A stretch of DNA of 64,000 nt from Rippkaea orientalis PCC 8801 (GTDB lineage Bacteria > Cyanobacteriota > Cyanobacteriia > Cyanobacteriales > Microcystaceae): assembly GCF_000021805.1 (NCBI RefSeq), contig NC_011726.1, forward strand, positions 372,001 through 436,000. Reading direction: 5' to 3'. The notes beneath the pieces are model-generated. The model was not told where the DNA came from, did not search any database, and saw only the letters and a program-made list of their open reading frames with translations. The translations under genes and the position numbers were made by a program. This document shows, piece by piece, positions 16,456-25,466 of the stretch (position 1 is its first letter; every line of letters begins with the position of its first letter).

Positions 16456-18243
16456 ATGAAAAACTTAATTTTAAAAAATTGGCTGACTAAATCTCTTTTT
16501 ATTATTCTGATTTTAATCTATTTTTTAATTGGAATTTATTTGATTAATCAAACCTCTATTACTTCTGATGAATCTGCCTATATTGGTGCAGCTTATGCCT
16601 ATACTAAAGGGTTAGGATTAAATCAAGAACATCCTCTTTTTTTAAAGTTGGTTAATTCTTTAATTATTAACCTATTTTTCTCTGATTATCAAATAGCTGT
16701 TCCAACTATTGATATTGTTACTGGTCAGGAAAATATAGAAGCTCGTCTAGCGGCTTTTAATTTAGGGTATAGTTTATTAATGGATCGTCCTGAAAATTTT
16801 GACAAACTCCTTTTTAGTTTAAGATTTTCCTATTTATTAATTAATAGTATTTTGTTGCTATGGCTGTATTTTTTTACTTTTATTATTAAAGCAATTAATC
16901 CTAGTATTTCTATTTCTTTTGCAATTTTATATGTATTTTCCCCGAGTTTTTATAGTCATAATTTTCTCATCGCTTTTGATGTTGCAGTTAGTATTTATGC
17001 TTTATTGGCTATCTGGACAATAATGATTTGTGTTCAACAAATTTCCAAACTCAACAATCAAAAACTAATTACTTATTTTTGTATTTTTAATCTAGTTCTT
17101 TTTGGTGCTATTAATACAAAATTTAGTAATCTAATTTTAATTCCTATTGTCTTAGCCTGTTATTTAATAATTTTAATTTATTTATGGAAAAAGCATCAAC
17201 CTCAGTTAGCTATTAAGTTTACCATTTTAGGGGTTATTAGTGCTTTAATTCAGTTGCTGTTCATTGTTTTAATGTATCGGTATGCTTTCAGAAATTTAGC
17301 CAACCAATCAATTTTTGATAACCTAGAGCGTTATCGCCAGGGAATTACAATGAATTTAAGTACAGTCGGGGGTATTCGTGAACCGTTTTGGCAGGAAAAA
17401 TTTACTTCAATGACTTCTTTAGAATATTTAACTAAAATCTTTTGGTTTAAAGAAAATCTTGGACTTTTTGTGATTATTGGTTGCTTGATTTTAGCTTTAA
17501 TATATGTAGTCTTAATTAATAAGTTTTCTTTGCGTTGTTGGATAAAAAAAATATTTAAAAAGCAAAATAAATGGCAATTTGCTTTATTAATGCTAGGAGC
17601 TTCATATCCGCTTATTTATTTTTTTCTAATTCATAAAAGCCGCTTTATTATTGGATATCGATATTTTTATCCTTTAATCATCTTTATTTATTTTGGGTTA
17701 GCAACACTAACAGTTTATCTTAAACAAAAGTGGCAAAAATATTTATTAATAGGAACTTTTAGTTTATATATTTATTTCGGTTTATTGGGGATTCCTCAAT
17801 CTTTGAGTTATGTTAATCCCTTGTGGACTCAAGAAAAATGGCAATTAACAGACGACTCAACTATTAATTGGGGACAAGCAACTAAACATAGTGTTCAATA
17901 CCTACTCAACAATCAGCTTTTACCAGAAAAAAATCTTGATACTATTGCTTATAAAACCTTTGGAGTTAACATAAACTTTGTACAGTACATATCTCTATTA
18001 AGTCAACAAAAAAATTATCCCATTGATATTGAATCTTACTATAAGCATGGATACTTTGAGCCAGAAACTACACAGATTTCTCAATTACCCCAAAAATATT
18101 TATTAATTGATAGTACGGTAAAACAGAAAATTATGTCTCAGCGTCACAATAATTCTATTGCTGCTAAAAATTGGGAATTTTTAGCCAATAAAAACCCAAT
18201 TTATTCTCACAATGATATTATCTTTATTTATAAACTCAAATAA
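16456..18243 (+). CDS. GT39/ArnT-like multi-pass membrane glycosyltransferase
   Basis: The 595-residue protein is strongly hydrophobic, with roughly 10-12 membrane spans. Its first external loop carries SDESAYIGAAYAYTKGLGLNQEHPLFLK, resembling the DE..Y...G....EHP pattern of PMT/ArnT-type GT-C enzymes that use lipid-linked sugars; the DE pair would be catalytic. A soluble C-terminal part of about 120 residues follows. Codon usage is very AT-rich compared with flanking housekeeping genes, suggesting weak selection or transfer. It starts a plus-strand run with the SAM methyltransferase and the PTPS-related membrane gene. Substrate unknown. Confidence 0.75.
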   Translation: MKNLILKNWLTKSLFIILILIYFLIGIYLINQTSITSDESAYIGAAYAYTKGLGLNQEHPLFLKLVNSLIINLFFSDYQIAVPTIDIVTGQENIEARLAAFNLGYSLLMDRPENFDKLLFSLRFSYLLINSILLLWLYFFTFIIKAINPSISISFAILYVFSPSFYSHNFLIAFDVAVSIYALLAIWTIMICVQQISKLNNQKLITYFCIFNLVLFGAINTKFSNLILIPIVLACYLIILIYLWKKHQPQLAIKFTILGVISALIQLLFIVLMYRYAFRNLANQSIFDNLERYRQGITMNLSTVGGIREPFWQEKFTSMTSLEYLTKIFWFKENLGLFVIIGCLILALIYVVLINKFSLRCWIKKIFKKQNKWQFALLMLGASYPLIYFFLIHKSRFIIGYRYFYPLIIFIYFGLATLTVYLKQKWQKYLLIGTFSLYIYFGLLGIPQSLSYVNPLWTQEKWQLTDDSTINWGQATKHSVQYLLNNQLLPEKNLDTIAYKTFGVNINFVQYISLLSQQKNYPIDIESYYKHGYFEPETTQISQLPQKYLLIDSTVKQKIMSQRHNNSIAAKNWEFLANKNPIYSHNDIIFIYKLK

Positions 18244-18274
18244 TCACTTTTAAAAGTAACTAAAAAGTGATTAT
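18241..18274. terminator. Hairpin spanning the stop codon of the GT39-like gene
   Basis: TAATCACTTTT (from 18241) and AAAAAGTGATTA (to 18274) are inverted repeats that include the stop codon, with about a 10-nt loop. It is followed by TTTGTT. It may be a weak terminator or attenuator before the methyltransferase gene. A GTG at 18267 inside the hairpin is unlikely to be the next gene's start. Confidence 0.45.
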
Positions 18275-18317
18275 TTGTTATGGTATACTTGACAATAAAA
18301 ATAATTTATTAAATTAT

Positions 18318-19046
18318 ATGGCTGATTTTGTAGACAACAATGAGTATCAATATGTGGGTTCAGAACTAGAAATTGCCCGTGAAGCCACGAATTGGAAAAA
18401 TTACTTTTGTTCTCTAATATACCCCTATTTAGGCAATGAGGTGTTAGAAGTAGGTGCTGGTATGGGAGGAACCACTAAAGTTCTCTGCAAAAGCCATCAT
18501 AAACGCTGGCTCTGCTTAGAACCTGATGCGCAATTAGCCTCTATTATTGATGATTCAATTAATCAAAAAGACTTACCTAACTGTTGTCTAGTCAAAAATG
18601 GAACTTTAATTGATCTAGAGTCGTCGGAGAAATTTGATTCCCTAGTTTATATAGATGTTTTGGAGCATATAAAAGACGATATTCACGAAACAAATTTAGC
18701 AACCAATTACCTAAAACCAGGAGGAAATTTAATTATTCTTTGCCCGGCTCATCAGTGGCTTTTTACCCCTTTTGACTCAGCCCTAGGCCATTATCGCCGC
18801 TATAATAAGAAAACTTTATCATTAGTCATTCCAGAGTATCTAATCTGTCAAAAATTGATGTATTTAGATTCTATCGGAACCCTAGCTTCCTTAGGCAATC
18901 GTTTACTCTTAAAAAGTTCTCAGCCAACCCTCCAACAAATTAAATTTTGGGATCGCGTTATGGTTCCTTTGTCAACTCAAATAGATCCCTTGATTGGCTA
19001 TTCTTTTGGTAAATCAATTTTAGGAATTTGGCAAAAAACTTTTTAG
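18318..19046 (+). CDS. Class I SAM-dependent methyltransferase
   Basis: From the ATG at 18318 the protein has 242 residues (a GTG at 18267 would add 17 but lies within a hairpin). It has motif I VLEVGAGMGGTTKVL, an acidic CLEPDAQL strand, YIDVLEHIKDD (the post-motif typical of type 11 methyltransferases) and LKPGGNLIILCPAHQWLFTPFDSALGHYRRY. The last segment is common in methyltransferases that lie with glycosyltransferases and act on lipids or sugar carriers. It follows the GT39-like gene and precedes the PTPS-related membrane gene by 19 bp, so an operon is likely. Confidence 0.82.
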   Translation: MADFVDNNEYQYVGSELEIAREATNWKNYFCSLIYPYLGNEVLEVGAGMGGTTKVLCKSHHKRWLCLEPDAQLASIIDDSINQKDLPNCCLVKNGTLIDLESSEKFDSLVYIDVLEHIKDDIHETNLATNYLKPGGNLIILCPAHQWLFTPFDSALGHYRRYNKKTLSLVIPEYLICQKLMYLDSIGTLASLGNRLLLKSSQPTLQQIKFWDRVMVPLSTQIDPLIGYSFGKSILGIWQKTF

Positions 19047-19065
19047 TTTTTTAGGATAATAAGCA

Positions 19066-21180
19066 ATGAATTTTAAGGAACTTAAAACCTTTGTAGAAAC
19101 CAACAAAACTGTCCTATTAATTTTAGGTCTTTATGCAGTCATTGCTATTAGTTTAATGGGACCTATCACCTCATCGGAAATTATTTTTCCCATGCCTGAT
19201 ACTGCATCCCATGTTGGCTATGTTCACCAAGCACGTCTTGCCCTAGAAGAAGGACAATTTCCCCTGAGAGTCGCTCCCGTAGAAGATAACGGTTGGCGTT
19301 ATCCAGGGTTTCAATTTTATAGTCAGTTTCCCTATCTTTTTGGAGGATTGCTCTATAAATTTATCACCCCTTCCAATCCCTATAATGCCTATAAAATCCT
19401 TATTTGGACATCTTTTCTAGTTGGAGCTTTTTATATTTATCGGCTTAGTCGGTGGTTAATTGAGTCCCAAATAGGAGCAATTTTAGCCGGCATTGCCTAT
19501 ATGTCTGCCCCCTATTTTCTCAACAATATTCATGCTAGGGGAGCCTTTACTGAAGCCATTGCCCAAGGAATTTTACCCCTTGTTCTTTATTACACCATTC
19601 AATGCTATACCACAGCTAAACGACGTTATATCCTCCTATCTGGAGTCAGTTGGTTTCTATTAGCAACGACCCATATTATTACCTTTATTTATACCACCCT
19701 AGCTATTGGATTACTTGCCCTAATCGTCATTCGACAAACGCGCTCAAATGGGTTTCAATGGTTCCAACTACGGCCTCCAACGATCGCCTATGGATTGGGT
19801 TGGCTTCTCGCTTTGTACTTTCTTGCCCCCGTTGTCTTGATGTCAAGTAATCTAGCCGTTGGTCGGCAAGTTGGCGGCTCTAACCCTTTTGGTAATAATT
19901 GGTACACACTGTTACCGACCCTGATTTCCCCTACTTCCTTACCTCCTGCACCTTCAGAAACCGGGTTTGCCCCCACCTATGGCTTACATCCTGCCGTTGG
20001 CTGGATTTTCTTAGCTGCCTGGGGAGTCGCTCTTTATTACGCCTACTCTCGTCAAATTCCTGCTCGACTTCCCCTAAACCGTCCCTATCTAATCGGGTTA
20101 TTGTGGGTTTTTTTCATCGCCTTTTTTGCCGTTTGGAGTCCCATCGACTTTTGGAAGCTACTCCCTCGGCAATTATGGGTGACACAGTTCACCTTCCGCA
20201 TTCTAACTCATGTTATGTGGACAGGAGCCCTCCTCACAGGTTACGCAGTGGTGTTACTCTTTCGCAAACGATTAGACCTGCGTCACTTAGTCATGGGCAT
20301 TTTAATTATTGTGATCGCCAGTCGTCCTTGGCTTCCTGTCCCTATAAGTACTGCAAAAGTCGAAGACTTAATCAAAGAGCCCCTATTTCGCTATTCAGGA
20401 GCCCTCGACTATCTGTATCGTGCCCCCATTGATAAATTATATGGAAAAGCAGAACTGTCTTTACTTCCCGTTGACTGGACACCAGGTTATGCTACTTGGG
20501 ATGTTTTTATCGGTAGTCCTCTCATCTTAGAAGCAGAATTACGCTATCCCCGATGGGAAAAAGAAGAAAAACCCGTTTTGTACCTTCAAGGGGAAGTTCC
20601 CTTAGAAAATATCGCAGGAAATGCTTCTTTAATCGTTCAAGTCGATGGCAGAACCGTCGATACCATTGCATTAACTTCGCGTGACTTAAATTGGCGAGTT
20701 CCCTTTGATCAAGTATCCGTTGGGGGAGAAGATTTTGGGCTAAAATTTTTAGTCGATGGAGCGACTAATAATGGTCAACCCCTCAGAATTAAAGTCCATC
20801 GGCTGTCCTTTGAAGGACTCTTACCCAAACATACCTTAATCCCCGTTACAGAAACCCAAAAGCATTGCTCCCAAAAAGGAATCAGTACAGTTTGTGAAAT
20901 TACCGTTAACCAGAACGCTGAAATTGTTCAACTCCCTATTTTATATTACTCTAAACTGTTAAAAGTGTGGGTCAATAATCAAAGATTTAGCCAATATTTT
21001 CCTGTCCATTATCGGGATTACAATTTAGTAGGTTTAAGCCTAAAACCTGGAACCTATCAAATTCGTGTCACCTTTCATGGTTTAGCATGGGCTAATTGGG
21101 TGAGTGGGTTAACGTGGCTAGGGTTTTTAGGGATAATCATAACGCCATTGGTTCAAAAGAAACTCAATATTAATCCTTAA
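19066..21180 (+). CDS. PTPS-related large integral membrane protein (GT-C-like)
   Basis: The 704-residue protein has about 9-11 transmembrane spans in its first 430 residues and a soluble C-terminal region with beta-rich character, then a final membrane helix (about 675-695). The segment PDTASHVGYVHQARLALEEGQFPLR followed by YPGFQFYSQFPYLFGGLLYKF matches the misnamed '6-pyruvoyl-tetrahydropterin synthase related' membrane family, which resembles YfhO/GT-C glycosyltransferases. It has nothing to do with pterin synthesis. It fits the polysaccharide block, and the small secreted protein gene starts 3 bp after its stop. Substrate unknown. Confidence 0.7.
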   Translation: MNFKELKTFVETNKTVLLILGLYAVIAISLMGPITSSEIIFPMPDTASHVGYVHQARLALEEGQFPLRVAPVEDNGWRYPGFQFYSQFPYLFGGLLYKFITPSNPYNAYKILIWTSFLVGAFYIYRLSRWLIESQIGAILAGIAYMSAPYFLNNIHARGAFTEAIAQGILPLVLYYTIQCYTTAKRRYILLSGVSWFLLATTHIITFIYTTLAIGLLALIVIRQTRSNGFQWFQLRPPTIAYGLGWLLALYFLAPVVLMSSNLAVGRQVGGSNPFGNNWYTLLPTLISPTSLPPAPSETGFAPTYGLHPAVGWIFLAAWGVALYYAYSRQIPARLPLNRPYLIGLLWVFFIAFFAVWSPIDFWKLLPRQLWVTQFTFRILTHVMWTGALLTGYAVVLLFRKRLDLRHLVMGILIIVIASRPWLPVPISTAKVEDLIKEPLFRYSGALDYLYRAPIDKLYGKAELSLLPVDWTPGYATWDVFIGSPLILEAELRYPRWEKEEKPVLYLQGEVPLENIAGNASLIVQVDGRTVDTIALTSRDLNWRVPFDQVSVGGEDFGLKFLVDGATNNGQPLRIKVHRLSFEGLLPKHTLIPVTETQKHCSQKGISTVCEITVNQNAEIVQLPILYYSKLLKVWVNNQRFSQYFPVHYRDYNLVGLSLKPGTYQIRVTFHGLAWANWVSGLTWLGFLGIIITPLVQKKLNINP

Positions 21181-21183
21181 TTT

Positions 21184-21606
21184 ATGAATAAATTCATCAA
21201 AATTTTCCTTCTGAGTAGCTTAATGTTGATCAGTGTTGGTTTCTCCCACCAAGAGATCCTCATGAGCCAAGTACAAGCGCAACAGGAGTGGGGACGCTTA
21301 GGAGAACGCTCTGTCGGAGCGCAAGCAGACCGTGATACGATTATCGTAACAGGTTCCCAAGGAACCTTTCGTCAGCTTAAATTCGTGGTTTTGCGTCATC
21401 CTATCCGTATCTATCGCATTGTCGTCCATTACGGCAACGGTCGGTCAGAAACGATAGAAACCCGTGAACTGATTCGAGCCGGTAGCGAATCGCGGGTAAT
21501 CAATTTGCGAGGTGGCGATCGCGTCATCAAAAAAATTGACTTCTGGTATGAAACAAAGTCTTTAGGTAAGAACCGAGCTATTATTCGGGTCTATGGACGA
21601 TCCTAA
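21184..21606 (+). CDS. Small secreted protein, DUF2541-like
   Basis: This 140-residue protein starts with a signal peptide (KIFLLSSLMLISVGFSH, cleavage probably near VQAQQ at 31-34). The mature part is beta-rich with RDTIIVTGSQGTFRQLKF, YRIVVHYGNGRSETIETRELIRAGSESRVINL and a terminal IIRVYGRS. The pattern resembles DUF2541 periplasmic proteins, though the assignment is by eye. It starts 3 bp after the PTPS-related gene, so they are translationally close and probably one operon, which suggests an envelope role. Confidence 0.6.
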   Translation: MNKFIKIFLLSSLMLISVGFSHQEILMSQVQAQQEWGRLGERSVGAQADRDTIIVTGSQGTFRQLKFVVLRHPIRIYRIVVHYGNGRSETIETRELIRAGSESRVINLRGGDRVIKKIDFWYETKSLGKNRAIIRVYGRS

Positions 21607-21690
21607 TGGTGCTGATGTTGAGGCTAGGATCACTGACAATCAATCACAGAAGGTTTATAACGGTTTTCATCCTTCTTCAAACCTGCTTTA

Positions 21691-22422
21691 ATGACCTATA
21701 GCATTAGAATTGCCGATATTCCTACCAATGAGCGTCCAAGGGAGAGATTACTGACTTTGGGAGCCAAAAGTCTCGCAACAGCAGAACTCTTAGCGATTCT
21801 TTTGGGGACGGGACAAGGCAAGGGCAAACTATCAGCCGTGGGACTCGGACACTATATCCTGCAAGAATTGAGTCAACATCGCCGTGACCCCTTGGATGTT
21901 TTGCGGGAGATCAACCCCCAAGAATTGATGGCCATTGAAGGGATCGGCCCTGCTAAAGCCACCACCATTTTAGCCGCGATCGAATTAGGAAAACGGGCCT
22001 TTCAGGTCAGACCGATGGAACGGATAGTCATTGAAAATCCCGATACAGCCGCCGCAGCCTTAAGTCATGATTTAATGTGGCAAACCCAAGAACGCTTCGC
22101 GGTCGTGTTTTTGGATGTTAAAAATCGCCTCATTGGGACAAAAATTATTACTATTGGTACAGCAACAGAAACCCTGGTACATCCGCGAGATATTTTTCGA
22201 GAAACCTTGAAACAGGGAGCAACTCGCCTCATTGTTGCCCATAATCATCCCTCCGGCAGTTTAGACCCTTCGTCCGAAGATCTCGACTTAACCGAACAAC
22301 TACTCGAAGGAGCCAACTATTTAGGGATTCCTCTATTAGATCATCTAATTTTAGGGGAGGGTGACTATCAAAGTTTACGACAAACGACCGATTTATGGAA
22401 TAAATATCCTCATTTTCAGTGA
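21691..22422 (+). CDS. radC: RadC-family JAB/MPN-domain protein
   Basis: The 243-residue protein has the N-terminal UPF0758 helix-hairpin-helix region ([24 protein letters not shown], then [18 protein letters not shown]) and a C-terminal JAB metalloprotease-like domain with the zinc-binding HNHPSG...SSED motif (His184, His186, Asp197). Despite the name, direct roles in DNA repair are disputed; the MPN fold suggests a metal-dependent hydrolase linked to DNA metabolism or mobile elements. Length and motifs are complete. It is convergent with the Uma2 gene 26 bp downstream. Confidence 0.92.
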   Translation: MTYSIRIADIPTNERPRERLLTLGAKSLATAELLAILLGTGQGKGKLSAVGLGHYILQELSQHRRDPLDVLREINPQELMAIEGIGPAKATTILAAIELGKRAFQVRPMERIVIENPDTAAAALSHDLMWQTQERFAVVFLDVKNRLIGTKIITIGTATETLVHPRDIFRETLKQGATRLIVAHNHPSGSLDPSSEDLDLTEQLLEGANYLGIPLLDHLILGEGDYQSLRQTTDLWNKYPHFQ

Positions 22423-22447
22423 TGACAGGGACTTTATCGGTCAAAAT

Positions 22448-23050
22448 CTAAGCAACTGAGGGCAAAATAGCAGATAGAGAAACAATAACATCAGAAAAGG
22501 CTAAGGGAGAAACTTGGTTCGGTTCCGTCAGAATTAAATGACTTTTATAGGCTGTTGGGGTGGGATCACAGAAGAGATGAAGTTGGCGATTTTTGAGATC
22601 TAATACCCAATACTCAACAATTCCCGCCTGAGCATACAGTTTATCTTTGATTTCACAGTCGTACTTTAGTGTTGAATCTGCTATCTCTATTATTAAGGAG
22701 ATATCTTCAGGACAGGGATGATGATCGACATAATCCCATACCTTGCCCAAAACAATCGCTAAATCTGGTTCTGGTTCAGAAAAATCATTCAATTGAATTG
22801 GATCTTGAGTCCGAATTAAAGCCCTATTTCCGACTTGTTCCCGCAATAAATTAGCCAGTAAATACAGCGATGTTACATGATGAGTTCCTTTAGCAGCCAT
22901 CAAGGTAATTTGTCCCTCAATTAACTCTGTTCGTTCCTCAGCGTCAAGTATCCCTAACTCACTCATGCGATGATAGTCCTCTATAGTCCAACGCTTGAGA
23001 GACTGAGTTTCTAGGGTGAAAATGGAATTAGAAAGCGTTTTTAAGGGCAT
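22448..23050 (-). CDS. Uma2-family (DUF820) putative endonuclease
   Basis: This 200-residue protein is a standard full-length Uma2 protein. It has the N-terminal RWTIEDYHRMSELGIL and ELIEGQITLMAAKGTHH, the acidic EPDLAIVLG and SLIIEIADSTLKYD, and the closing lysine motif KDKLYAQAGIVEYWVLDLKNRQL. These together form the PD-(D/E)XK-like active site. It is the second Uma2 gene in the window, and the two are distinct subfamilies, not recent duplicates. It is 5 bp downstream of aroH on the same strand, which may be chance. Function unknown. Confidence 0.88.
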   Translation of the reverse strand: MPLKTLSNSIFTLETQSLKRWTIEDYHRMSELGILDAEERTELIEGQITLMAAKGTHHVTSLYLLANLLREQVGNRALIRTQDPIQLNDFSEPEPDLAIVLGKVWDYVDHHPCPEDISLIIEIADSTLKYDCEIKDKLYAQAGIVEYWVLDLKNRQLHLFCDPTPTAYKSHLILTEPNQVSPLAFSDVIVSLSAILPSVA

Positions 23051-23055
23051 AATCG

Positions 23056-23469
23056 CTACTTTATACCAACATGAGAAGAAACCTGACGACTTATTTGGCT
23101 CAATTGTAAGTCAGGACGAAGATTATACGCACCGCGTAAATAGGAATGATGAATTTCTTTTTGCAGCTTTGGGGTATTAATATGAATTAAGACGCGAATA
23201 CACCGAGGTAAGCTATCCTTAACCTGCATTTGTTGAACATCCAACAGGGGGACGTTTTGCCAATGAGGACGTTGACGAGCGATCGCAGCCGGAAAAACTG
23301 CATCGAGATCGGGAGTCGCTGTAAATGTTGCACTGACAATCTCTTCGGGATCGAGTTGGTTTTGGGTTTCGATCTCATCTAACAATTCCCTGACAGCCTC
23401 TCCTATGGCTTGTTCAGTATTGTCTGATGCGGTGGTTGCTCCTCGAATCCCCCGTACTTTCCAATTCAC
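23056..23469 (-). CDS. aroH: Monofunctional chorismate mutase (AroH class)
   Basis: The enzyme rearranges chorismate to prephenate, the entry to phenylalanine and tyrosine synthesis. The 137-residue protein has the AroH trimeric alpha/beta-barrel signature: VRGIRGATTASDNTEQAI at the start, ATFTATPDLDAVFPAAIARQ in the middle and RCIRVLIHINT with the conserved Arg near residue 90, then HHSYLRGAYNLRPDL. The start is GTG (AAT TGG follows). trpE, competing for chorismate, is 16 kb away on the same strand. No regulatory ACT domain is present. Confidence 0.93.
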   Translation of the reverse strand: MNWKVRGIRGATTASDNTEQAIGEAVRELLDEIETQNQLDPEEIVSATFTATPDLDAVFPAAIARQRPHWQNVPLLDVQQMQVKDSLPRCIRVLIHINTPKLQKEIHHSYLRGAYNLRPDLQLSQISRQVSSHVGIK

Positions 23470-23509
23470 GCTCCAATCCCTCCGACGATATAATGCTAAA
23501 TTTTAGGGT

Positions 23510-24328
23510 TTAAGGTCGATATAACCATAATAGTTGACCGTTAGTCGCTAACTCAAATTTTACCCAATCGATAGCCGTTCCTAGTCCCTTGGAGCTTTGA
23601 TTACGAGATAACAAGCGATTCCAGAGCGGTTTCGGTTCTTCGATCGTGTAACATTGAGCTTGGTCAGGTTTTAGTCCGGCTAATTCGGCAGCCCAGCGAC
23701 GGGCATCTTCTTCAGTTCCTAAGCGATCAACCACTCCTAATTCTAAGGCTTGCTGTCCCGTAAAAATTCGTCCATCGGCAAAACTTTTAACTTTTTCGAC
23801 GGAGAGATTACGACCTTGAGCCACAGTCGTGACAAATTGCTGATAACTCACATCGATCATCTCTTGAAGAATGGTCTGTTCTTCTTGGGTTAACTCTCGA
23901 TCAAAGGAGAGAATATCTTTATAAGGACCAGATTTAATGACTTTAAAGGAAATTCCTACTTTATCGAGTAATCTTTCTAAGTTATTCCCCCGTAAGATAA
24001 CACCGATACTTCCGGTAATGGTTCCAGGGTTCGCCACAATATATTCTGCGCCTACGCCGATGTAAACCCCTCCAGATGCGGAAATATTGCCAAAACTGGC
24101 CACAATTTTCACCGATTTGCGGAGTTCCTTGAGGGCTTCGTAAATTTCTTGGGAGTCGGCAACGGTTCCGCCAGGGGAGTCAATACGCAGTAATAAGGCG
24201 GGAAATTTCTTGTCTTTAACGGTTTTTAAGGCTTTCAGAACAGTTTGACGAGTTTCTGAGGCGATCGCTCCGGTAATTTCGATGCGAGCAATTTGTTTAC
24301 GGGTACTGGGTTTAAAGGGCCAAATCAT
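23510..24328 (-). CDS. sppA: Signal peptide peptidase SppA (short type)
   Basis: This S49-family protease degrades cleaved signal peptides and, in cyanobacteria, has been linked to light acclimation. The 272-residue protein is the single-domain form. Nucleophile Ser85 (ISASGGVYIG) and general-base Lys137 (GPYKDIL) are 52 residues apart, the same spacing as in Bacillus SppA. IDSPGGTV near 50 is also conserved. It has no clear N-terminal transmembrane helix, unlike B. subtilis SppA, so membrane association would need another mode. It lies 40 bp upstream of aroH on the same strand. Confidence 0.93.
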   Translation of the reverse strand: MIWPFKPSTRKQIARIEITGAIASETRQTVLKALKTVKDKKFPALLLRIDSPGGTVADSQEIYEALKELRKSVKIVASFGNISASGGVYIGVGAEYIVANPGTITGSIGVILRGNNLERLLDKVGISFKVIKSGPYKDILSFDRELTQEEQTILQEMIDVSYQQFVTTVAQGRNLSVEKVKSFADGRIFTGQQALELGVVDRLGTEEDARRWAAELAGLKPDQAQCYTIEEPKPLWNRLLSRNQSSKGLGTAIDWVKFELATNGQLLWLYRP

Positions 24329-24329
24329 T

Positions 24330-24449
24330 GTTTTGAGAGGGTGAGGAGATGTGGGGGAGAGGGGGGGAGGGGGGAGGGTGGGGAGGGGGAGATAATTTTA
24401 ACTCCTGCCTCCTGCCTATTGCCTATTGCCTCCTGAAATGCGTACTAGC
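24330..24449. repeat. Purine-rich low-complexity tract and heptad repeats
   Basis: From about 24343 to 24390 the plus strand is almost pure G/A with long G runs. It is followed by CTCCTGCCTATTGCCTATTGCCTCCTG, which contains repeated CTATTGC heptads. The region lies between sdhB and sppA. It is the inverted counterpart of the C-rich tract upstream of sdhB (25560-25640). Confidence 0.6.
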
Positions 24450-25439
24450 TTACTGATTACTTTTTACTGCTTTGACAGATTCGATGAGCGATCGCACTTC
24501 TTCAGTTCCTTCTGAGGATTCAAAGGATACAGGAAACTTACCACGAGAGAACATTGTTAAGCCTAAAGGAACTAAACTGAGTAATCCTAGTAAATCTCGC
24601 CAATAATTGCCCACTACTAATAGACCAAACTTGCGTTCATCTATCCATCCCCCTTGTTTGACCAATTCTACCAAGACTTTACGGTGACGAATGGCACGAC
24701 TGGCTTGGGCATCTTTGCGGTCTAAAATTTCTTGTTTAATGCGTCCAATTTGATCCATTGGGGCAACTTCCATGGGACAAACCGCATTGCAGAAATAACA
24801 CCGGGTGCAGCCCCAAACCCCTTGGGTGTCTTGATTATACAGTTCTAAACGGGCTTCGAGTTCTGTATCGCGCGAATCAACCACCATGCGTTGTGCTTTG
24901 GCTAAAGCGTGGGGTCCGACGAAAGAATCATTGACCATCACCGCATTACATTCAGAATAACAGGCTCCGCACATAATACAATTTCCGGTTTGATCGAGAC
25001 GCGATCGCTCTTCTGGGGTTTGCAGAAATTCCCGTTCTGGGATATCTCTTGCTTGGGTACTGACGTAGGGTTCTACGGCTTCTAATTTTTGCCAGAATTT
25101 CGACATATCCACCACTAAATCCTTAACTACAGGCAAATTACCCAAAGGTGCAATGGTAATTTCCGGCAGTTCTCCGCTTTGAGTGTGGCTAAATTGTTGG
25201 AGTTCACTGCCCACATTTTCCTTACACGCTAGGGCAGAACGACCATTAATTCTCATACTACAACTGCCACAGATAGTATTTCGGCAGTTTTTGCGAAAGG
25301 CTAAAGTCCCATCTTGTTCCCATTTAATTCGATTGAGACATTCTAGAATAGTATTTCCTGACTCAACTTCTAGGGTGTAGCTCTGGAAATGGGGTGTATG
25401 ATTAGATTTTTGTCGAAGAACTTTAAACAGAACCTGCAT
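24450..25439 (-). CDS. sdhB: Succinate dehydrogenase / fumarate reductase iron-sulfur subunit
   Basis: SdhB carries electrons from the flavoprotein to plastoquinone in thylakoid respiration. From the ATG at 25439 (the TTG at 25466 would add nine residues) it has 329 residues. It has the [2Fe-2S] cysteines at 52, 57, 60 and 72 (CRNTICGSC...C), then CIMCGACYSEC and CTRCYFCNAVCP for the [4Fe-4S] and [3Fe-4S] clusters. The C-terminal extension of about 90 residues is longer than in proteobacterial SdhB, as in other cyanobacteria. No sdhA or membrane anchors are adjacent, which is usual for cyanobacteria. G/C-rich inverted tracts flank the gene. Confidence 0.92.
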   Translation of the reverse strand: MQVLFKVLRQKSNHTPHFQSYTLEVESGNTILECLNRIKWEQDGTLAFRKNCRNTICGSCSMRINGRSALACKENVGSELQQFSHTQSGELPEITIAPLGNLPVVKDLVVDMSKFWQKLEAVEPYVSTQARDIPEREFLQTPEERSRLDQTGNCIMCGACYSECNAVMVNDSFVGPHALAKAQRMVVDSRDTELEARLELYNQDTQGVWGCTRCYFCNAVCPMEVAPMDQIGRIKQEILDRKDAQASRAIRHRKVLVELVKQGGWIDERKFGLLVVGNYWRDLLGLLSLVPLGLTMFSRGKFPVSFESSEGTEEVRSLIESVKAVKSNQ

Positions 25440-25466
25440 AGGAGCAATCGTAATAAGGGATCTCAA

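Noticed and set aside
19066-21180. Name '6-pyruvoyl-tetrahydropterin synthase' for the 704-aa protein
   Set aside because: The protein is a multi-pass membrane protein; the Pfam-type label is historical and no pterin enzyme motifs are present.
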